Shown here in pieces: positions 50,374 through 60,734 of a stretch of 64,000 nt of DNA (its first letter is position 1; every line of letters starts with the position of its first letter). The notes under the pieces are model-generated. The model did no database searches. It was given only the letters and a program-made list of their open reading frames with translations, and was not told where the DNA came from. The position numbers and the translations under genes were made by a program. The stretch covers positions 249,001 through 313,000 of the forward strand of contig QXJR01000017.1 in NCBI GenBank assembly GCA_020975725.1, in the 5' to 3' direction. The stretch is from Picocystis sp. L7. Lineage: Eukaryota > Chlorophyta > Picocystophyceae > Picocystales > Picocystaceae.

Positions 50374-52908
50374 TCATGAAGAAGGGGAAGGGGTGGTGGT
50401 GGTGGTGGTGGTGGGAGAGGATGGAGGGGACTGTGCATCGCGTGGTGGACGCATGAAGGAAGCCAAGGCAAAGCCAGAGGCTGCAGTGATGGCCAGAGCT
50501 GCCTTCAGTAGACCCATGTTGGATCCGATGCCCTGGGATGCGTCGCCAGAATCATGGACAGGATCCTGCGAGGCCTTGATCGATTCCTCCAACTTGGCAG
50601 CAGCCTTCTTCTGAGCATGAAATGCAGCGTCCCTGGCGTCCTTGGCGTCGTTGTGAGCAACCCTGTCTCGAAACAAGCGGACAATGTGCTCCAAAGAATC
50701 ACGCGTGTTGCCTTCTGGGGCGTACTTAGAAGCCAAACGGAGCCTGCGCCAGTATGCATGGGAGACATGATCCTGAATGCCTTCCTCCGATAGAGGGAGG
50801 CGCTCGAACTCTACAGGATCTGACACGGCTACCCTCATGCGTCCACCCTCCGACTCTTGGAATCCCTTTGGAAAGTCTTGGAACCATAGCACCATGCCCG
50901 CCGGGTACAGGCAGAACCCTTCAGGTACATCGCGAGGAACATATGGGCTGGAATGAGGGAGCCTGTAAATCTCAATGTTGCGTTTGGGATCGGCTTCATC
51001 AACCGTTTCCCCTTTTGGCGGCTGTTCATCCAGCGTCGCTGCATCTTCCACAGTTTCCGCCTGTTCATCTTTGTATTCGTATACCGTGCTGTCTTCTTTC
51101 ACTCCCACGATGGTTGATTCAGACACCCCTTCTGCTTCTTCCACCTCGCCACCTGAACCAACCTTTCTTGACTGCACTCTCTCAGGGTTACCGACAGATG
51201 GCATTTCGTCTTCCGCATTGCCTTCTAATGCCTCGTTTTCATCCTGACCATCGTTGCTCTGGAGGGCTTCCCATGCAGAATTCCACAGGTTCACAACTTC
51301 CGATAGGCTAGAATTAAGTCCTTCGTCTTTTTCTACATCTGCATCTGTAGCTACTTCCAAGACTGCTTCTCCCTCTTCCTCTTTATCTTCGGGAATTTCT
51401 GTTGGTTGATCCTCCGCAGCAGAACCCCAGAAGTCGCCCAATCTGTCCTTGAACATATTGCCAATAGGTGCAGTCAGCTCGTCTTGAACTCCTCTCTTCC
51501 AATCCAAACTTCGAAGCTCTGCTCGCAGACATTCCACGGAACGTGCAGACATGTGGGGAACAGCATCTTCGCCTCCGACAACACTGACAGTGAATTCTGA
51601 AGCAGCTCGTGCTGCATCCAAGGACAGCACTGCAGGTGTGGCAAACGCGACACACCGTATCGTGGGGATGGATGAATTGGACGTGCTTGACAAGAACTTG
51701 GACACTTCCACTTGCCTTGGGCGAAAAAGTCCTGGGGCAAGCAAGGACAGTTGGTCTCTTGCTCCAGACGGGGGATCTCCTGTGGCTCTTGGCACCTTCT
51801 CACCTGATGCAAAACCCTGGGATGGGGGCGCGGAGCCAGACGCAGCAGCTGCCGTTACCCCTTCATCTTGTCTTTCCTTAGTCTGTCGCTTTGTGCCATC
51901 CCGATGTGCTACCTTCGATTTCTTCATAGAGATGTTCCTTCTTCCCCTGAACTGTTCGTTTAGGAGGGAAGCTGACAAAATAGCCACGCCAGCGCCAAGA
52001 GAATGGCCTACTGTGAGCACGCCATACCCTTTACATTCAGGCCGACGCAAGCATTCCGCGATCGTGTGGTAGTACTTGTCGACAAACAAGTTTGCGGCTT
52101 TTAACATGCCACCATGTGCATAAGCATCGGGTCCACCTGGTGGAAACGGCTCTGGTGCAGCAGACAAGTCCATGAGCACATCTGGGCGCAGTACACCATA
52201 CCCATAGCCTTTGACTGCTTTCTTTTCCTTTTCTTTTTCTTCAGCATCGCTGTCGACGAAGCCGAAGCCGAACGGATGCTTTTTTTTGCCCTTGTTTTCA
52301 TGATTCTCTTTTCCTTTCCCATCGTCATGTTCGGCCTCTTCGTCTACGTCTGTATCTTCTTCCTCCTCCACCTCTTCTGCTCCTGGATCCCGTCCTTCTG
52401 TGCCTCTAACTACCAGGACGACCGCCCGCATCTCGTGCACCACGATCAGTGCGTGTGCCGGTCGATCCGAGTAGCTTCTGGGTTCGAAGAAAAGCACGTC
52501 TTCGTACCTCACGTTGTCCAGGAGCGCCAAGAAAGCGTCCACGTCGGTCTCGTCTCCTCTCCACATCTCGTACATGGCGTCGGCCAAAGCGAAGCAGGAG
52601 CCCAGTGCACGCGCATCGCTCTTTTTCAGTTCCACCACGTTCGTTGCGAACTCTTCCGTTTGATCTTCCGTTCCGGATTCCTTCCTTTTGCGCGCATCTG
52701 CCAACCACGGCAGTCCGAGGAGGACTTCATCCGCCGTCCAAGGGGCTGCGTCTCCGCGTCGCTCCACCTCCTGCAAGGTCCGCAAGGTCTCCAACAGTCC
52801 GTTTCCCGACGAAGCTCGTCGTTTCACGTCGTGGGTCCTTTCCCTTTTTCGCGGAGGGATCCGTAGCAGGCGTCCAGGTGCGGCGAAGCGGCATGCCTTC
52901 CACGCCAT
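50374..52908 (-). CDS. Class 3 lipase, large, with acidic insertions
   Basis: 844-residue single-exon alpha/beta hydrolase of the lipase-3 (diacylglycerol-lipase-like) group. ALIVVHEMRAVVLVVRGTEG is the strand before the oxyanion site, and GVLTVGHSLGAGVAILSASLL carries the nucleophile Ser in GHSLG. SVVGGEDAVPHMS likely contributes the catalytic Asp, and the His is not assigned. The fold is split by long Glu/Lys and Ser/Glu-rich insertions (residues about 180-225 and 480-620). The N-terminus (MAWKACRFAAPGRLLRIPPR) could target an organelle. A hydrophobic helix near the C-terminus (LLKAALAITAASGFALASFM) suggests tail anchoring. Substrate unknown. Confidence 0.88.
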   Translation of the reverse strand: MAWKACRFAAPGRLLRIPPRKRERTHDVKRRASSGNGLLETLRTLQEVERRGDAAPWTADEVLLGLPWLADARKRKESGTEDQTEEFATNVVELKKSDARALGSCFALADAMYEMWRGDETDVDAFLALLDNVRYEDVLFFEPRSYSDRPAHALIVVHEMRAVVLVVRGTEGRDPGAEEVEEEEDTDVDEEAEHDDGKGKENHENKGKKKHPFGFGFVDSDAEEKEKEKKAVKGYGYGVLRPDVLMDLSAAPEPFPPGGPDAYAHGGMLKAANLFVDKYYHTIAECLRRPECKGYGVLTVGHSLGAGVAILSASLLNEQFRGRRNISMKKSKVAHRDGTKRQTKERQDEGVTAAAASGSAPPSQGFASGEKVPRATGDPPSGARDQLSLLAPGLFRPRQVEVSKFLSSTSNSSIPTIRCVAFATPAVLSLDAARAASEFTVSVVGGEDAVPHMSARSVECLRAELRSLDWKRGVQDELTAPIGNMFKDRLGDFWGSAAEDQPTEIPEDKEEEGEAVLEVATDADVEKDEGLNSSLSEVVNLWNSAWEALQSNDGQDENEALEGNAEDEMPSVGNPERVQSRKVGSGGEVEEAEGVSESTIVGVKEDSTVYEYKDEQAETVEDAATLDEQPPKGETVDEADPKRNIEIYRLPHSSPYVPRDVPEGFCLYPAGMVLWFQDFPKGFQESEGGRMRVAVSDPVEFERLPLSEEGIQDHVSHAYWRRLRLASKYAPEGNTRDSLEHIVRLFRDRVAHNDAKDARDAAFHAQKKAAAKLEESIKASQDPVHDSGDASQGIGSNMGLLKAALAITAASGFALASFMRPPRDAQSPPSSPTTTTTTTPSPSS

Positions 52909-53532
52909 CGCGCTCCTCTTCGCGTTTCGGTTGCGACACGTCCCTCGGGTTCGACCCCGGTTCCCCTCCGGTCTGTCCGATCAAGCGTTCCCTTTCGAAA
53001 GGGAAAGGAAGGTCCGGTAGAAAGGGTGGTGGGGTTGCGAACCGACACCCGAGGGGAAGGCAAGGGGAATGGGGATCACAAGCATCAACCAATTACCAGA
53101 GGTGACGTGCACATGGCATGGATGACGAGGATGGGCACGGTTGAGGTCGGTGAACAGGGGAAGAGCAACGGGACCGATCCATCCATGGCAACGGAGCGTG
53201 AAGTGGGCGCGGTACACCGGCGCTGGAGGGTGTCCAATTCCTCGACTACACATCGAGGTGGCCGAACGGAGTGCGGGGGGTCCCTCCGTATACTCGCCCA
53301 GACGCATCCGCCCACATCTGCACAGCGTGTGGCCATTGCAGGGCTCCCGTTGCCGTCCACGGCAACAGGAATGTCTTTCGAAAGCACTGCCCATTGCCTC
53401 CCATGCACATGGTCCATTCGCGACGCACGGCTTGAGTACAGCCAGGAAAACGGCCCTCCGAGCCTCGCATGCACTTGGAGCGTTCGTTCCTCCCATCGAT
53501 GTCGTGGCAAAAAAGCATCCGTATGGGAATTC
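52909..53532. other. Intergenic between the lipase (5') and Tim17-family gene (3')
   Basis: 624 bp. 52950-53040 contains the inverted-repeat-like CCTTTCGAAAGG at 52991-53002. No gene seen. Confidence 0.5.
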
Positions 53533-54023
53533 CTACACTCCACCGCCTGGATGGATGGCTTGTATGGCAGCACAGACCCCTCCACAGAGCGCGGCTGCTC
53601 GCAGCGTGCGCATCTGGAGCAACGGCCTGGTTCCTTGCAATCCCATGCACGCTATGGTTCCTGCAAATCCTCCCACGCCTGCACCGGCAATCGGATCTGC
53701 ACCTAGCATGCCTTCTGCTGCACAAGTGGCACCGCTGTACACGGCCATGAAGGTGCCGAATCCGCCGGCGTGGGACCTCCACAGCTGCCACAGCCGCTCC
53801 TTGGGCGCCTCCCTGCGCGCCACCAGCAACGTCCACAGCGTTCCCACCTGTCACGACGCCGCAGGCGCATCCACCGCCATGTCAGCAAGGTCCACGCGAC
53901 ACGCGCCAGGTGCGACGTCGGCCGACGTTCCTCCTCTTCCTCGCGCCGACGCACCGCCGCGCCGCGCAGGAACCCGTCCGCCGCCCGCGAGACGCATGGA
54001 GGACGTGTGTAGAAGTCCGCCAT
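53533..54023 (-). CDS. Tim17/22/23-superfamily membrane protein
   Basis: 127 residues from exons 53955-54023 and 53533-53847 (107-bp intron, GTGCGT..ACAG), joining LRGAA|VGTLWTLLVARREAP. The Gly-rich helices MAVYSGATCAAEGMLGADP and IAGAGVGGFAGTIACMGLQG and the C-terminal hydrophobic helix fit the four-helix Tim17/22/23/OEP16/B14.7 superfamily, found in the TIM translocases, plastid amino-acid channels and complex I (NDUFA11). The start MADFYTRPPCVSRAADGFL is short. I cannot choose between these branches from the sequence. Confidence 0.72.
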
Positions 54024-54611
54024 GCCTCTTCGTCCGCGGAAAGAGCCGCTCGAGCTAAGAATTCGCGTCGCGAATGGCGATGTGCGCCGGCATGGCCCAA
54101 AGGGAGGGATTTCAGACGATGGAGCGGTCCTGGAAGGTCCCACCACCGGTCTGGGAAGCTGCATCGCAGGGAGTCGGTTCAAATAGGGGAGCAGACATCC
54201 ACGGCAGTATCTTTGCGCTTGGGGCAATGTCGTAGTCCGTGAGGTTCTACCGAGACACGACGATTGCTGGTTGAAAACTACTTCCAAAGCCCCGCTAGAC
54301 GCGCTTCGGTGCGCTAGCGAATTTCTGAACGCCAGGCCCTGAAAAGGTGTATCCTGGCCCTCCACCCAACCTATTCCTAATCCAGGAATCAAAACACAAC
54401 AGAAATTTTATTGACTCCATTGCGAAAACTGCCGTTCCTGCCGCCCCCGAAGCTGTCGCCTGGACCATGTTGGTTCATGCCATGAATGATTTCGTAGTCA
54501 ATGGAGCCGGGGGATTCCAATCTCTGCATACTGACGCCCGCATTGTGGGTGCACCATGGCTCGGCACAGGTTGCGTTGTGCACACCTGTGGAATGCCAAG
54601 GATGAGTGCGA
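54024..54611. other. Intergenic between the Tim17-family gene and the RING gene
   Basis: 588 bp. 54290-54420 is AT-richer 3' flank of the RING gene. Nothing else recognised. Confidence 0.5.
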
Positions 54612-55370
54612 TCAGTCCAGCTCCACAACCCTGTTGACCTTTCCGTAGAGCATAGGCAAGTACATCATGTCATTTTCCACGGCCCTGGTGTTGAGGTCTC
54701 GGAGGTGGAGCTCGTCGGAGAACGCCTCCTCTGTCTCGAAATGGCGCAGCACGAGTTTGTTGGTGTCTTCCTTCAGGGCTGAAGCAAGGTACTGCTTCAG
54801 TGTCTCCACCGTCGTGTACTCTCCCACGACCAAGTACGGATGGTCTAGAAAAGGTGCGAATCCTTCAAGGATGGGCATCAACAGCACACATACCTTCCTG
54901 CCTACATGCGTCAGGGTAGGTTTCCCCCTGTGGCGCATTATCCCAATCTGTGATCTCAAGCTGTCTCCCCCCTTCCCCCTTCCTGGTGCCAATGCCTTTC
55001 TTGCCAGTAGCTCCACCATTTCCTCCCGTGCTGCTACCCGGCGCGCTTCCTCCATCCTGCACTGCTGTTCAACCAACTCCTTGTCCTCTTCGTTCACAAA
55101 CACTTTCTTCACGATTTCGGCCAGCAAGACGTCGGACTTGATTTCTCCGGACTTGAAGGGGCTGTACGCTAGCTTCTCCCTGCAGACGGGACACTGGTTG
55201 TTGCTGCACTCGTCCTGGACCAGAGCTTGGACGCACTCTTTGCAGAACGTGTGCATGCATTCCACGATCGTGTGTGGTTCGCGAAACAACATCGAACAGA
55301 TGGGACAGGTGAAGCACACCTCCAGTGCTGCCTTGGACCGTCGCACAGGCACGTCCACCAGCGTGGCCAT
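54612..55370 (-). CDS. PCGF/DRIP-type RING finger protein
   Basis: 252 residues. The C3HC4 RING is complete: C22, C25, C38, H40, C43, C46, C60 and C63 (FTCPICSMLFREPHTIVECM ... CPVCREKL). The C-terminal part (about 165-250) has GYT-like TTVETLKQYLASALKEDTNK and MMYLPMLYGKV, a pattern of the RAWUL ubiquitin-like domain of PCGF proteins and plant DRIP E3 ligases. A Polycomb repressive complex 1 partner or a stand-alone E3 ligase are both possible. The start MATLVDVPVRRSKAALEVCF lies directly before the RING. Single exon. Confidence 0.85.
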   Translation of the reverse strand: MATLVDVPVRRSKAALEVCFTCPICSMLFREPHTIVECMHTFCKECVQALVQDECSNNQCPVCREKLAYSPFKSGEIKSDVLLAEIVKKVFVNEEDKELVEQQCRMEEARRVAAREEMVELLARKALAPGRGKGGDSLRSQIGIMRHRGKPTLTHVGRKVCVLLMPILEGFAPFLDHPYLVVGEYTTVETLKQYLASALKEDTNKLVLRHFETEEAFSDELHLRDLNTRAVENDMMYLPMLYGKVNRVVELD

Positions 55371-56908
55371 TTCCCGCTGTTTTGCTACTCGCCCTCCTCA
55401 GCAGCTCTCCGTATCTTCCAAACGGCCCTTCTCGATCCTCTCGAACGCGACGATTCGGCCGCGATGCGCTCCGAAAGGCGCGCGCCGTCGCCTTGCCTTT
55501 GGCGACCAATATCGGTTAACTCGTTCGTAAACACGAACCCCAGGGTTCCAGTTGGGAAGAAAGAAGAGACCTGGCCTTTGGAGACCCAGGGATAGACCGG
55601 ATGGAAACCTTCTTCCTGGTTCAAGGTCCCTTTGGTCCAGGGCCTGGATCCAAGGGGCGAGACCCGCACCCAAAATGACCTGGCCTTCCAGCTTGGCTTC
55701 GTTGACGTGATTCCGTGGCGGTACCGATCCGAACAACTTGGTGGTGAAGTGGGAGGTAAAAGGAACTTCTTTCGCAAGCAAGCGGCGGTGCAAACCAACA
55801 TGCAACAACTTTGTTCGAAAATTCAGTCACGTACGTTTTGTCCGGTGTGCCACAACGAAACAAAGAAGGCATTGCGGCGTTGGCAATTCGACATGCAAAT
55901 AATTGCCAATCTCCTCGTTCGTCTCCAACGGTTGACGATAAAAGGGTCGTCGAACTCGTTCGTTTCGTCTACACGGCCACTTTGATTGCTTGCAAGCACC
56001 GCTTTGAAATGGATCCTCAATTATGCTCGGGTTGTTCTCACGAACAAAGCAACTTTTTCCAATGTTGGCATTCTTTGTGGCATGAAGAGTGGTTGCGGGT
56101 TCATCAGAAGAAAAGGATCGTGCGTGTTTAACCAATGGGATCGAAGGAATCACCCCTTTTGGACGGAGAGGAGGATGCAGTGAAGAGAAGCAAAGAGATG
56201 CTGGAGGGCGCTATATGTGCGTGGACTTGGGGAAGAATGTAACCAAACAAACAAAAGAAAAGGGTTGGGCTACTTGCGTAAGAGGCGACAATTTCGCCGG
56301 CGAAGGATGCGGTCGATCGAGGAGCGCAGCAAGTGCACGAGGATCGTTGGGGTCAAGTGGAGCATTGTATTGACCTGGACAACTTTTCTATCCGTACCGG
56401 CTTGGTGAATTCGAATCGACCAGTACATCGGGTGTAGTGAAGACTCGTGCGAGCACTGTGTTCGCACAATTGCGCCCATTGGCACCGCTGCGGTCGCCTC
56501 CGATCGAACCGTACAGGGCTGGTAGGATGGAGCGGCTCCATGCGAAGTCCGATCCTTCCCCACCTTTCGTATCGATACCTCTTGCATCGCTCCATCGATA
56601 CGAATCTCCTTTTGGATCGAGATCGATGCGTGTCCCGATTGAAATTTCAAATCCCATCGGACCGTTCCCAAGACCCCATCCGGCTGGGGCGGGGGGCTGC
56701 AGCCCTCATCGCGATCTTTTCTGAGTTCATCGCGATGTTCACGATTGCATCGATATGTTTCGAATAAGATATCGATCGTGGGGTGTCGGTCGGATCTCCA
56801 CCAGCCTCCAAGTTTGACGCGTCCCCAAAGCAACCTTTCGAACCGCCTTGAAGACGAAAGGAGCAAGTGAGCGCCGCCTTTTGCGACGTGAAAAGAAGTT
56901 TCCAGTCC
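55371..56908. other. Divergent promoter region of the RING and UDP-sugar transporter genes
   Basis: 1.5 kb. GTTAAC at 55515-55520; 55800-56130 is AT-richer; 56560-56790 has many GATCG and ATCGAT words. I could not support any gene. Confidence 0.5.
55515..55520. promoter_or_regulatory. GTTAAC palindrome upstream of the RING gene
   Basis: GGTTAACTCGTTCGTAAAC in context, about 145 bp upstream of the start at 55370; nearly the same 19-bp sequence as at 50295. Confidence 0.45.
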
Positions 56909-57991
56909 ATGAACGGAGGCCAGAACGATCGAGAGAAGGAAGAACAACCCCTACTGAGAACCGATCCGAAAGATCCTTCCAAGGAAAGCAACATGCCCGA
57001 TGCTGGGAGCAAGGCTTACACCTTGCAGCAGAAGTTGACGGTGGTGCTGTATCTTGTGGTGAACGTGGCGTCCGCCAGCGGAATCGTGTTCGCCAACAAG
57101 GCTGTCTTCAAGTTCTACAACTTCCCTTTCGCAGTGACACTCACCTGGATACACACCTTGTTCACCATCCTAGGCATGAGGCTGTTCGCGAGGGGTGGCC
57201 TCTTCAAACCCAAAAAGCTCACCTTCAAACAAGTGGCCCCCCTGGCACTCGCTTTTGTAGGATACGTTGTGCTCAACAACATCTCTCTTAATCTCAACTC
57301 GGTGGGCTTTTACCAAATATCGAAGATTCTCATCTCACCCATGATTCTGGTCCTGGAGAAACTGCTCTACAACAAATCATCCACACTGCAGACAAAGCTG
57401 GCCATTGTGCTAGTGCTGGTTGGGGTCGGCATAGCCTCGGTGAGCGATGTGTCTGTCAACTTCACAGGTACCATGGTTGCCTTGGCCGCCGTGTTGGTCA
57501 CTGCCACATATCAAATATGGGTGGGTACCAAACAGAAGGAACTAGGGGCAGGGAGTATGCAGCTCTTGCACGAATATACACCGGCTGCTGCTCTTTTCCT
57601 CGCGCTGCTGATACCTGCTCTTGAACCCGTCGGCTTGTTTTCAAGGATCCCTGGCACTATTATGGGCTTCGAATACACAAGTGGGGCCATTGTTGCCATT
57701 ATGATTAGCGCCATTCTTGGGCTAGTGGTGTCATTGTCCACTTTCCTTGTCATCGGTGCAACTAGCAGCGTCACGTACAATGTTGTTGGCCACATGAAGA
57801 CTGTGATCATTATTGTAGGAGGCTACCTCTTCTTCGGTGACGAAATGAATCCTAGGAAATTCCTTGGTATTGCACTCTGCTTGACAGGGGTCTATTGGTA
57901 CACCCATGTAAAGCTAGCCAGTGCAATGTCCTCCTCAACGAGCCAGGAACCTCTTTCTACGGTTTCAGTGCAAGGATCGTCCAAACAGTAA
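56909..57991 (+). CDS. UDP-sugar transporter, SLC35E3/UXT type
   Basis: 360-residue drug/metabolite-superfamily transporter with ten hydrophobic helices. Landmarks are SGIVFANKAVFKFYNFPFAV, TLTWIHTLFTILGM, VLNNISLNLNSVGFYQISKI, then ATYQIWVGTKQKELGAGSMQ, SSVTYNVVGHMKTVIIIVGG and YLFFGDEMNPRKFLGIALCL. Together these mark the nucleotide-sugar group that includes plant UDP-xylose and UDP-rhamnose/galactose transporters of the Golgi. The exact sugar cannot be read from sequence. The cytosolic N-terminus (about 1-40) is polar (EKEEQPLLRTDPKDPSKESN). Start at the first ATG of the frame (56909). Confidence 0.92.
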   Translation: MNGGQNDREKEEQPLLRTDPKDPSKESNMPDAGSKAYTLQQKLTVVLYLVVNVASASGIVFANKAVFKFYNFPFAVTLTWIHTLFTILGMRLFARGGLFKPKKLTFKQVAPLALAFVGYVVLNNISLNLNSVGFYQISKILISPMILVLEKLLYNKSSTLQTKLAIVLVLVGVGIASVSDVSVNFTGTMVALAAVLVTATYQIWVGTKQKELGAGSMQLLHEYTPAAALFLALLIPALEPVGLFSRIPGTIMGFEYTSGAIVAIMISAILGLVVSLSTFLVIGATSSVTYNVVGHMKTVIIIVGGYLFFGDEMNPRKFLGIALCLTGVYWYTHVKLASAMSSSTSQEPLSTVSVQGSSKQ

Positions 57992-58651
57992 TTTTGCAAG
58001 GTGGTTTTTCAGTTTCAGTCTTAGCGGGGCGTTCAAGCATACGACTGCAAGGAAGCATGAGGAATGGCAACACCGTTCCATCCTTGGAACTGTTCTAAAA
58101 GACAGTACCACTTGTGCATGGTGCAAAGTCTATGAAGGTGCCCCGGAAGTCCGTGAATTCCCCTTCAGGACCATTGCAAAAGCTGCGCTTTTGAAATCAA
58201 CCAAGAAATAGGTGCGATTCCACCGATTGCGTTGCATCCAGAGAGTACTGGATATGGACAACAAGGATACGGAATTGCTCTGGCGATCTACTTGTTGCTT
58301 TTTATTCTTCGGTGATTACTTGCAAACTAGACACCATAAGCACGAATTGCACCGTGCATACTGCATGATATACATGGTCTCCATCCTGGACACTTTGGCC
58401 GCTGCCCTTTCTACCTGACACAGACTTGCTACGTTCTCATCGTCTGCACTTCCCTTCATCTCCCTTCTCCAGATGCATGTGGCGAACACCGAGCTGGATG
58501 TTCCCCTCCCACAATGATGCACATTCTTTGGTGTGCCATGGTCGTACCATCCACCCTGCAGATGGGTTCCATCCATGCCGTTCCTGGGGTTGTGTCTCAG
58601 AAAGGGTGCCAACTGTCCACACGGTTGTGACGTCACTGTCGCATCGACGCC
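57992..58651. other. Intergenic upstream of the first glutathione peroxidase
   Basis: 660 bp. 3' flank of the transporter, then promoter side of GPx copy 1 with TGACGTCA at about 58627-58634. No gene seen. Confidence 0.5.
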
Positions 58652-59161
58652 ATGTCCACCTCGGGAGCAGAAGGCGCGCCTGCGACGTCGCTGAAGGACT
58701 TCACCGCCGTGGACATCGACGGGAAGACCAGGAACCTCTCCGAGTTCGTCGGAAAGGTGTCTTTGGTGGTCAACGTCGCGTCCGAATGAGGCCTGACCAA
58801 CCAGAACTACAAGGAGCTCGTCACCTTGTACGATAAGTACAACGCAAAGGGCTTCGAGGTTCTGGCCTTTCCTTGCAACCAGTTCGGGAAACAAGAGCCG
58901 AAGCCAGAGGCAGATATCAAGCAGTTTGCATCCAAGTATGGTGTCCAGTTCACCATGTTCAGCAAGATCGATGTCAACGGATCGGGTGCACATCCTTTGT
59001 ACGTTTGGCTGAAGAACAGCCTCCCTGGCATCATGGGCACCAAGGACGTCAAGTGGAACTTTGGCAAATTCTTGCTGGATCGTGAAGGAAAGCCTGTCAA
59101 GCGGTACGCACCAACCGACAGTCCATTGAAGATCGCGAAGGATATTGAGAAACTGCTTTAG
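58652..59161 (+). CDS. GPX: Selenocysteine glutathione peroxidase, copy 1
   Basis: 169-residue monomeric phospholipid-hydroperoxide type (GPX4-like) peroxidase; the frame runs through TGA at 58787-58789, read as Sec46 in NVASEUGLTNQNYKEL, and ends at TAG. The GPx tetrad is complete: Sec46, Gln77 (FPCNQFG), Trp135 and Asn136 (KWNFGKFLLD). The oligomerisation loop of GPX1-type enzymes is absent, as expected for GPX4. The start MSTSGAEGAPATSLKDFTAV has no targeting peptide, so a cytosolic enzyme is likely. The SECIS at 59213-59276 lies 3' of the stop. Single exon. Reading the TGA as a stop would leave 45 residues and an orphan conserved half, so recoding is strongly supported. Confidence 0.95.
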
Positions 59162-59212
59162 CAGGTTCAATGGCGCTTGACCCTGTCACTCTCTGGCCTG
59201 CACTTACACATG

Positions 59213-59276
59213 AACCAAGCTCATGAAACTCAGCCGGGAAAGCTTCAGCACCGGTTCGGGATGATACCGCTTGAGT
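59213..59276 (+). promoter_or_regulatory. SECIS element of GPx copy 1
   Basis: Non-Watson-Crick quartet ATGA (59223-59226) opposite TGAT (59262-59265). A 12-nt 5' arm leads to the apical AA at 59239-59240. The arms pair CTC-AGCCGG with CCGGTT-GGG, with one bulged C. Basal helix CAAGC/GCTTG. Spacing is that of a eukaryotic SECIS. It would recruit SBP2 and eEFSec for recoding of the upstream TGA. Confidence 0.85.
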
Positions 59277-60105
59277 TGTAGTGAGGACGGTCCACGGAGC
59301 TGGATGTAACATAACTGTTTTGCCCATTTGCACTAGTCTCCCAAAAATAAGGTGGATGGCAGTTTCCAGCGATGCTAGTTGCACTGGTCGAATTCAAGCG
59401 GTAACTCTGTTGACGAGGTTTCCATGGATGTACTCGACTACTGCTCAATCTCCACAAGCACTAAAGCTTTACTCTGTGAGGTAACCGACGAACAGATACG
59501 ACACTCGAGCCACAGTGTCAGGATAGCGGAATGCAGGAATCTCAGGCAATCAAAACAACTGAGGTGTTCTTGCCTGCAGAGTAGGAGACCAACAGGTTGA
59601 ATGGAGGTTGCCCATCCATTCGCCAACGGTTGGACCAGGGACTAGCAGAGAGCGTTGTCGTCCGATGTTACTATGTTCGGCGACCAAAACTATCCGTGGT
59701 CACAAGTATGCAGAGGTCAGCAGTTCCTTCTCCAGCTGCTATAAAAGTTGTGCATGATGTCATCACTGACTGCAACCCTTCGGTTCCTTTTCTAAAGGAT
59801 CGTTCTGGATTGGATGGGATGGATCGTGCCAGGTTCTCCCATGTAGAAAGGAAACCATAGCTGGAATGTGTAATAGCGGTATGGAGATCTCCGACGTATG
59901 CATGCTTCCACCCACTCGAATTCCAAGGGAACGCACAAAGAGGTAAGCTGTTTTGTGCCGCTCAAGGCTTCCAGCAACCATGGCAGTTTCCCAAACACCT
60001 CTAGAGAGAAGAAACTCTCGTTCACCATGGTGTGAACATTTGTGGGATCCCCCCGGGGCGAAGATAGATTCATCCCAACAGTGTCGACACGAACGTGTCG
60101 ACGCC
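59277..60105. other. Intergenic between GPx copies 1 and 2
   Basis: About 830 bp after the SECIS. No conserved coding sequence recognised. Confidence 0.5.
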
Positions 60106-60618
60106 ATGTCCGCTTCGGAAGCGAAAGGCGCAGATGCGACCTCGTCCTTGGGCGACTTCACCGCCGTGGACATCGACGGGAAGACCAGGAACCTCTCCGA
60201 GTTCGTCGGAAAGGTGTCTCTGGTGGTCAACGTCGCGTCCGAATGAGGCCTGACCGACCAGAACTACAAGGAGCTCGTCACCCTGTACAACACGTACAAG
60301 GCGAAGGGCTTCGAAGTTCTGGCCTTTCCTTGCAACCAGTTTGCGAAGGAAGAACCCAAGACTGAGTCAGAAATCAAGCAATTCGTATCCCAGTATGGTG
60401 TCCAGTTCACGATGTTCAGCAAGATCGATGTCAATGGACCGAACGCCCATCCCTTGTATGTGTGGTTGCAGGAGAGCCTACCTGGGAGTGGCGGCACCAC
60501 TGAAATCGAATGGAACTTCGGCAAATTCCTGCTGGATCGTCAAGGAAAACCCGTCAAACGCTTCGAGCCCAACGACAACCCGATGACGATGGTGGAAGAC
60601 GTAGAGAAATTGCTTTGA
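60106..60618 (+). CDS. GPX: Selenocysteine glutathione peroxidase, copy 2
   Basis: 170-residue paralogue of copy 1. Sec47 is encoded by TGA at 60244-60246 (NVASEUGLTDQNYKELVTLY). Gln is in FPCNQFAKEEPK, Trp-Asn in EWNFGKFLLD. The FGKQ of the other copies is FAKE here, and the GSGGTTEIEW loop differs from the MGTK/MGSK loop. The start MSASEAKGADATSSLGDFTA has no presequence. The final codon is itself TGA (60616-60618), so in this gene UGA would be both Sec and stop, the second one probably too near the SECIS. Single exon. Confidence 0.93.
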
Positions 60619-60671
60619 AAATCGAGTGTGGCGGACTATGCTGTGGCTGGGTAAGCTGGGTCAATGGATGG

Positions 60672-60734
60672 TTCAAGCCAATGAAGCTGATCGAGGAAAG
60701 CATACGCACTGGATCTAGCTGATACTGCTTGGAC
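60672..60734 (+). promoter_or_regulatory. SECIS element of GPx copy 2
   Basis: ATGA (60681-60684) opposite TGAT (60720-60723); apical AA at 60697-60698, 12 nt after the quartet. Helix GCTGATC/GATCTAGC with one bulged T; basal helix CAAGC/GCTTG, identical to copy 1. The quartet begins 62 nt after the terminal TGA. Confidence 0.87.

Noticed and set aside
58652-58789. GPx copies as pseudogenes broken by TGA
   Set aside because: Three independent copies carry the stop at the catalytic codon only, conservation continues after it, and each has a SECIS.
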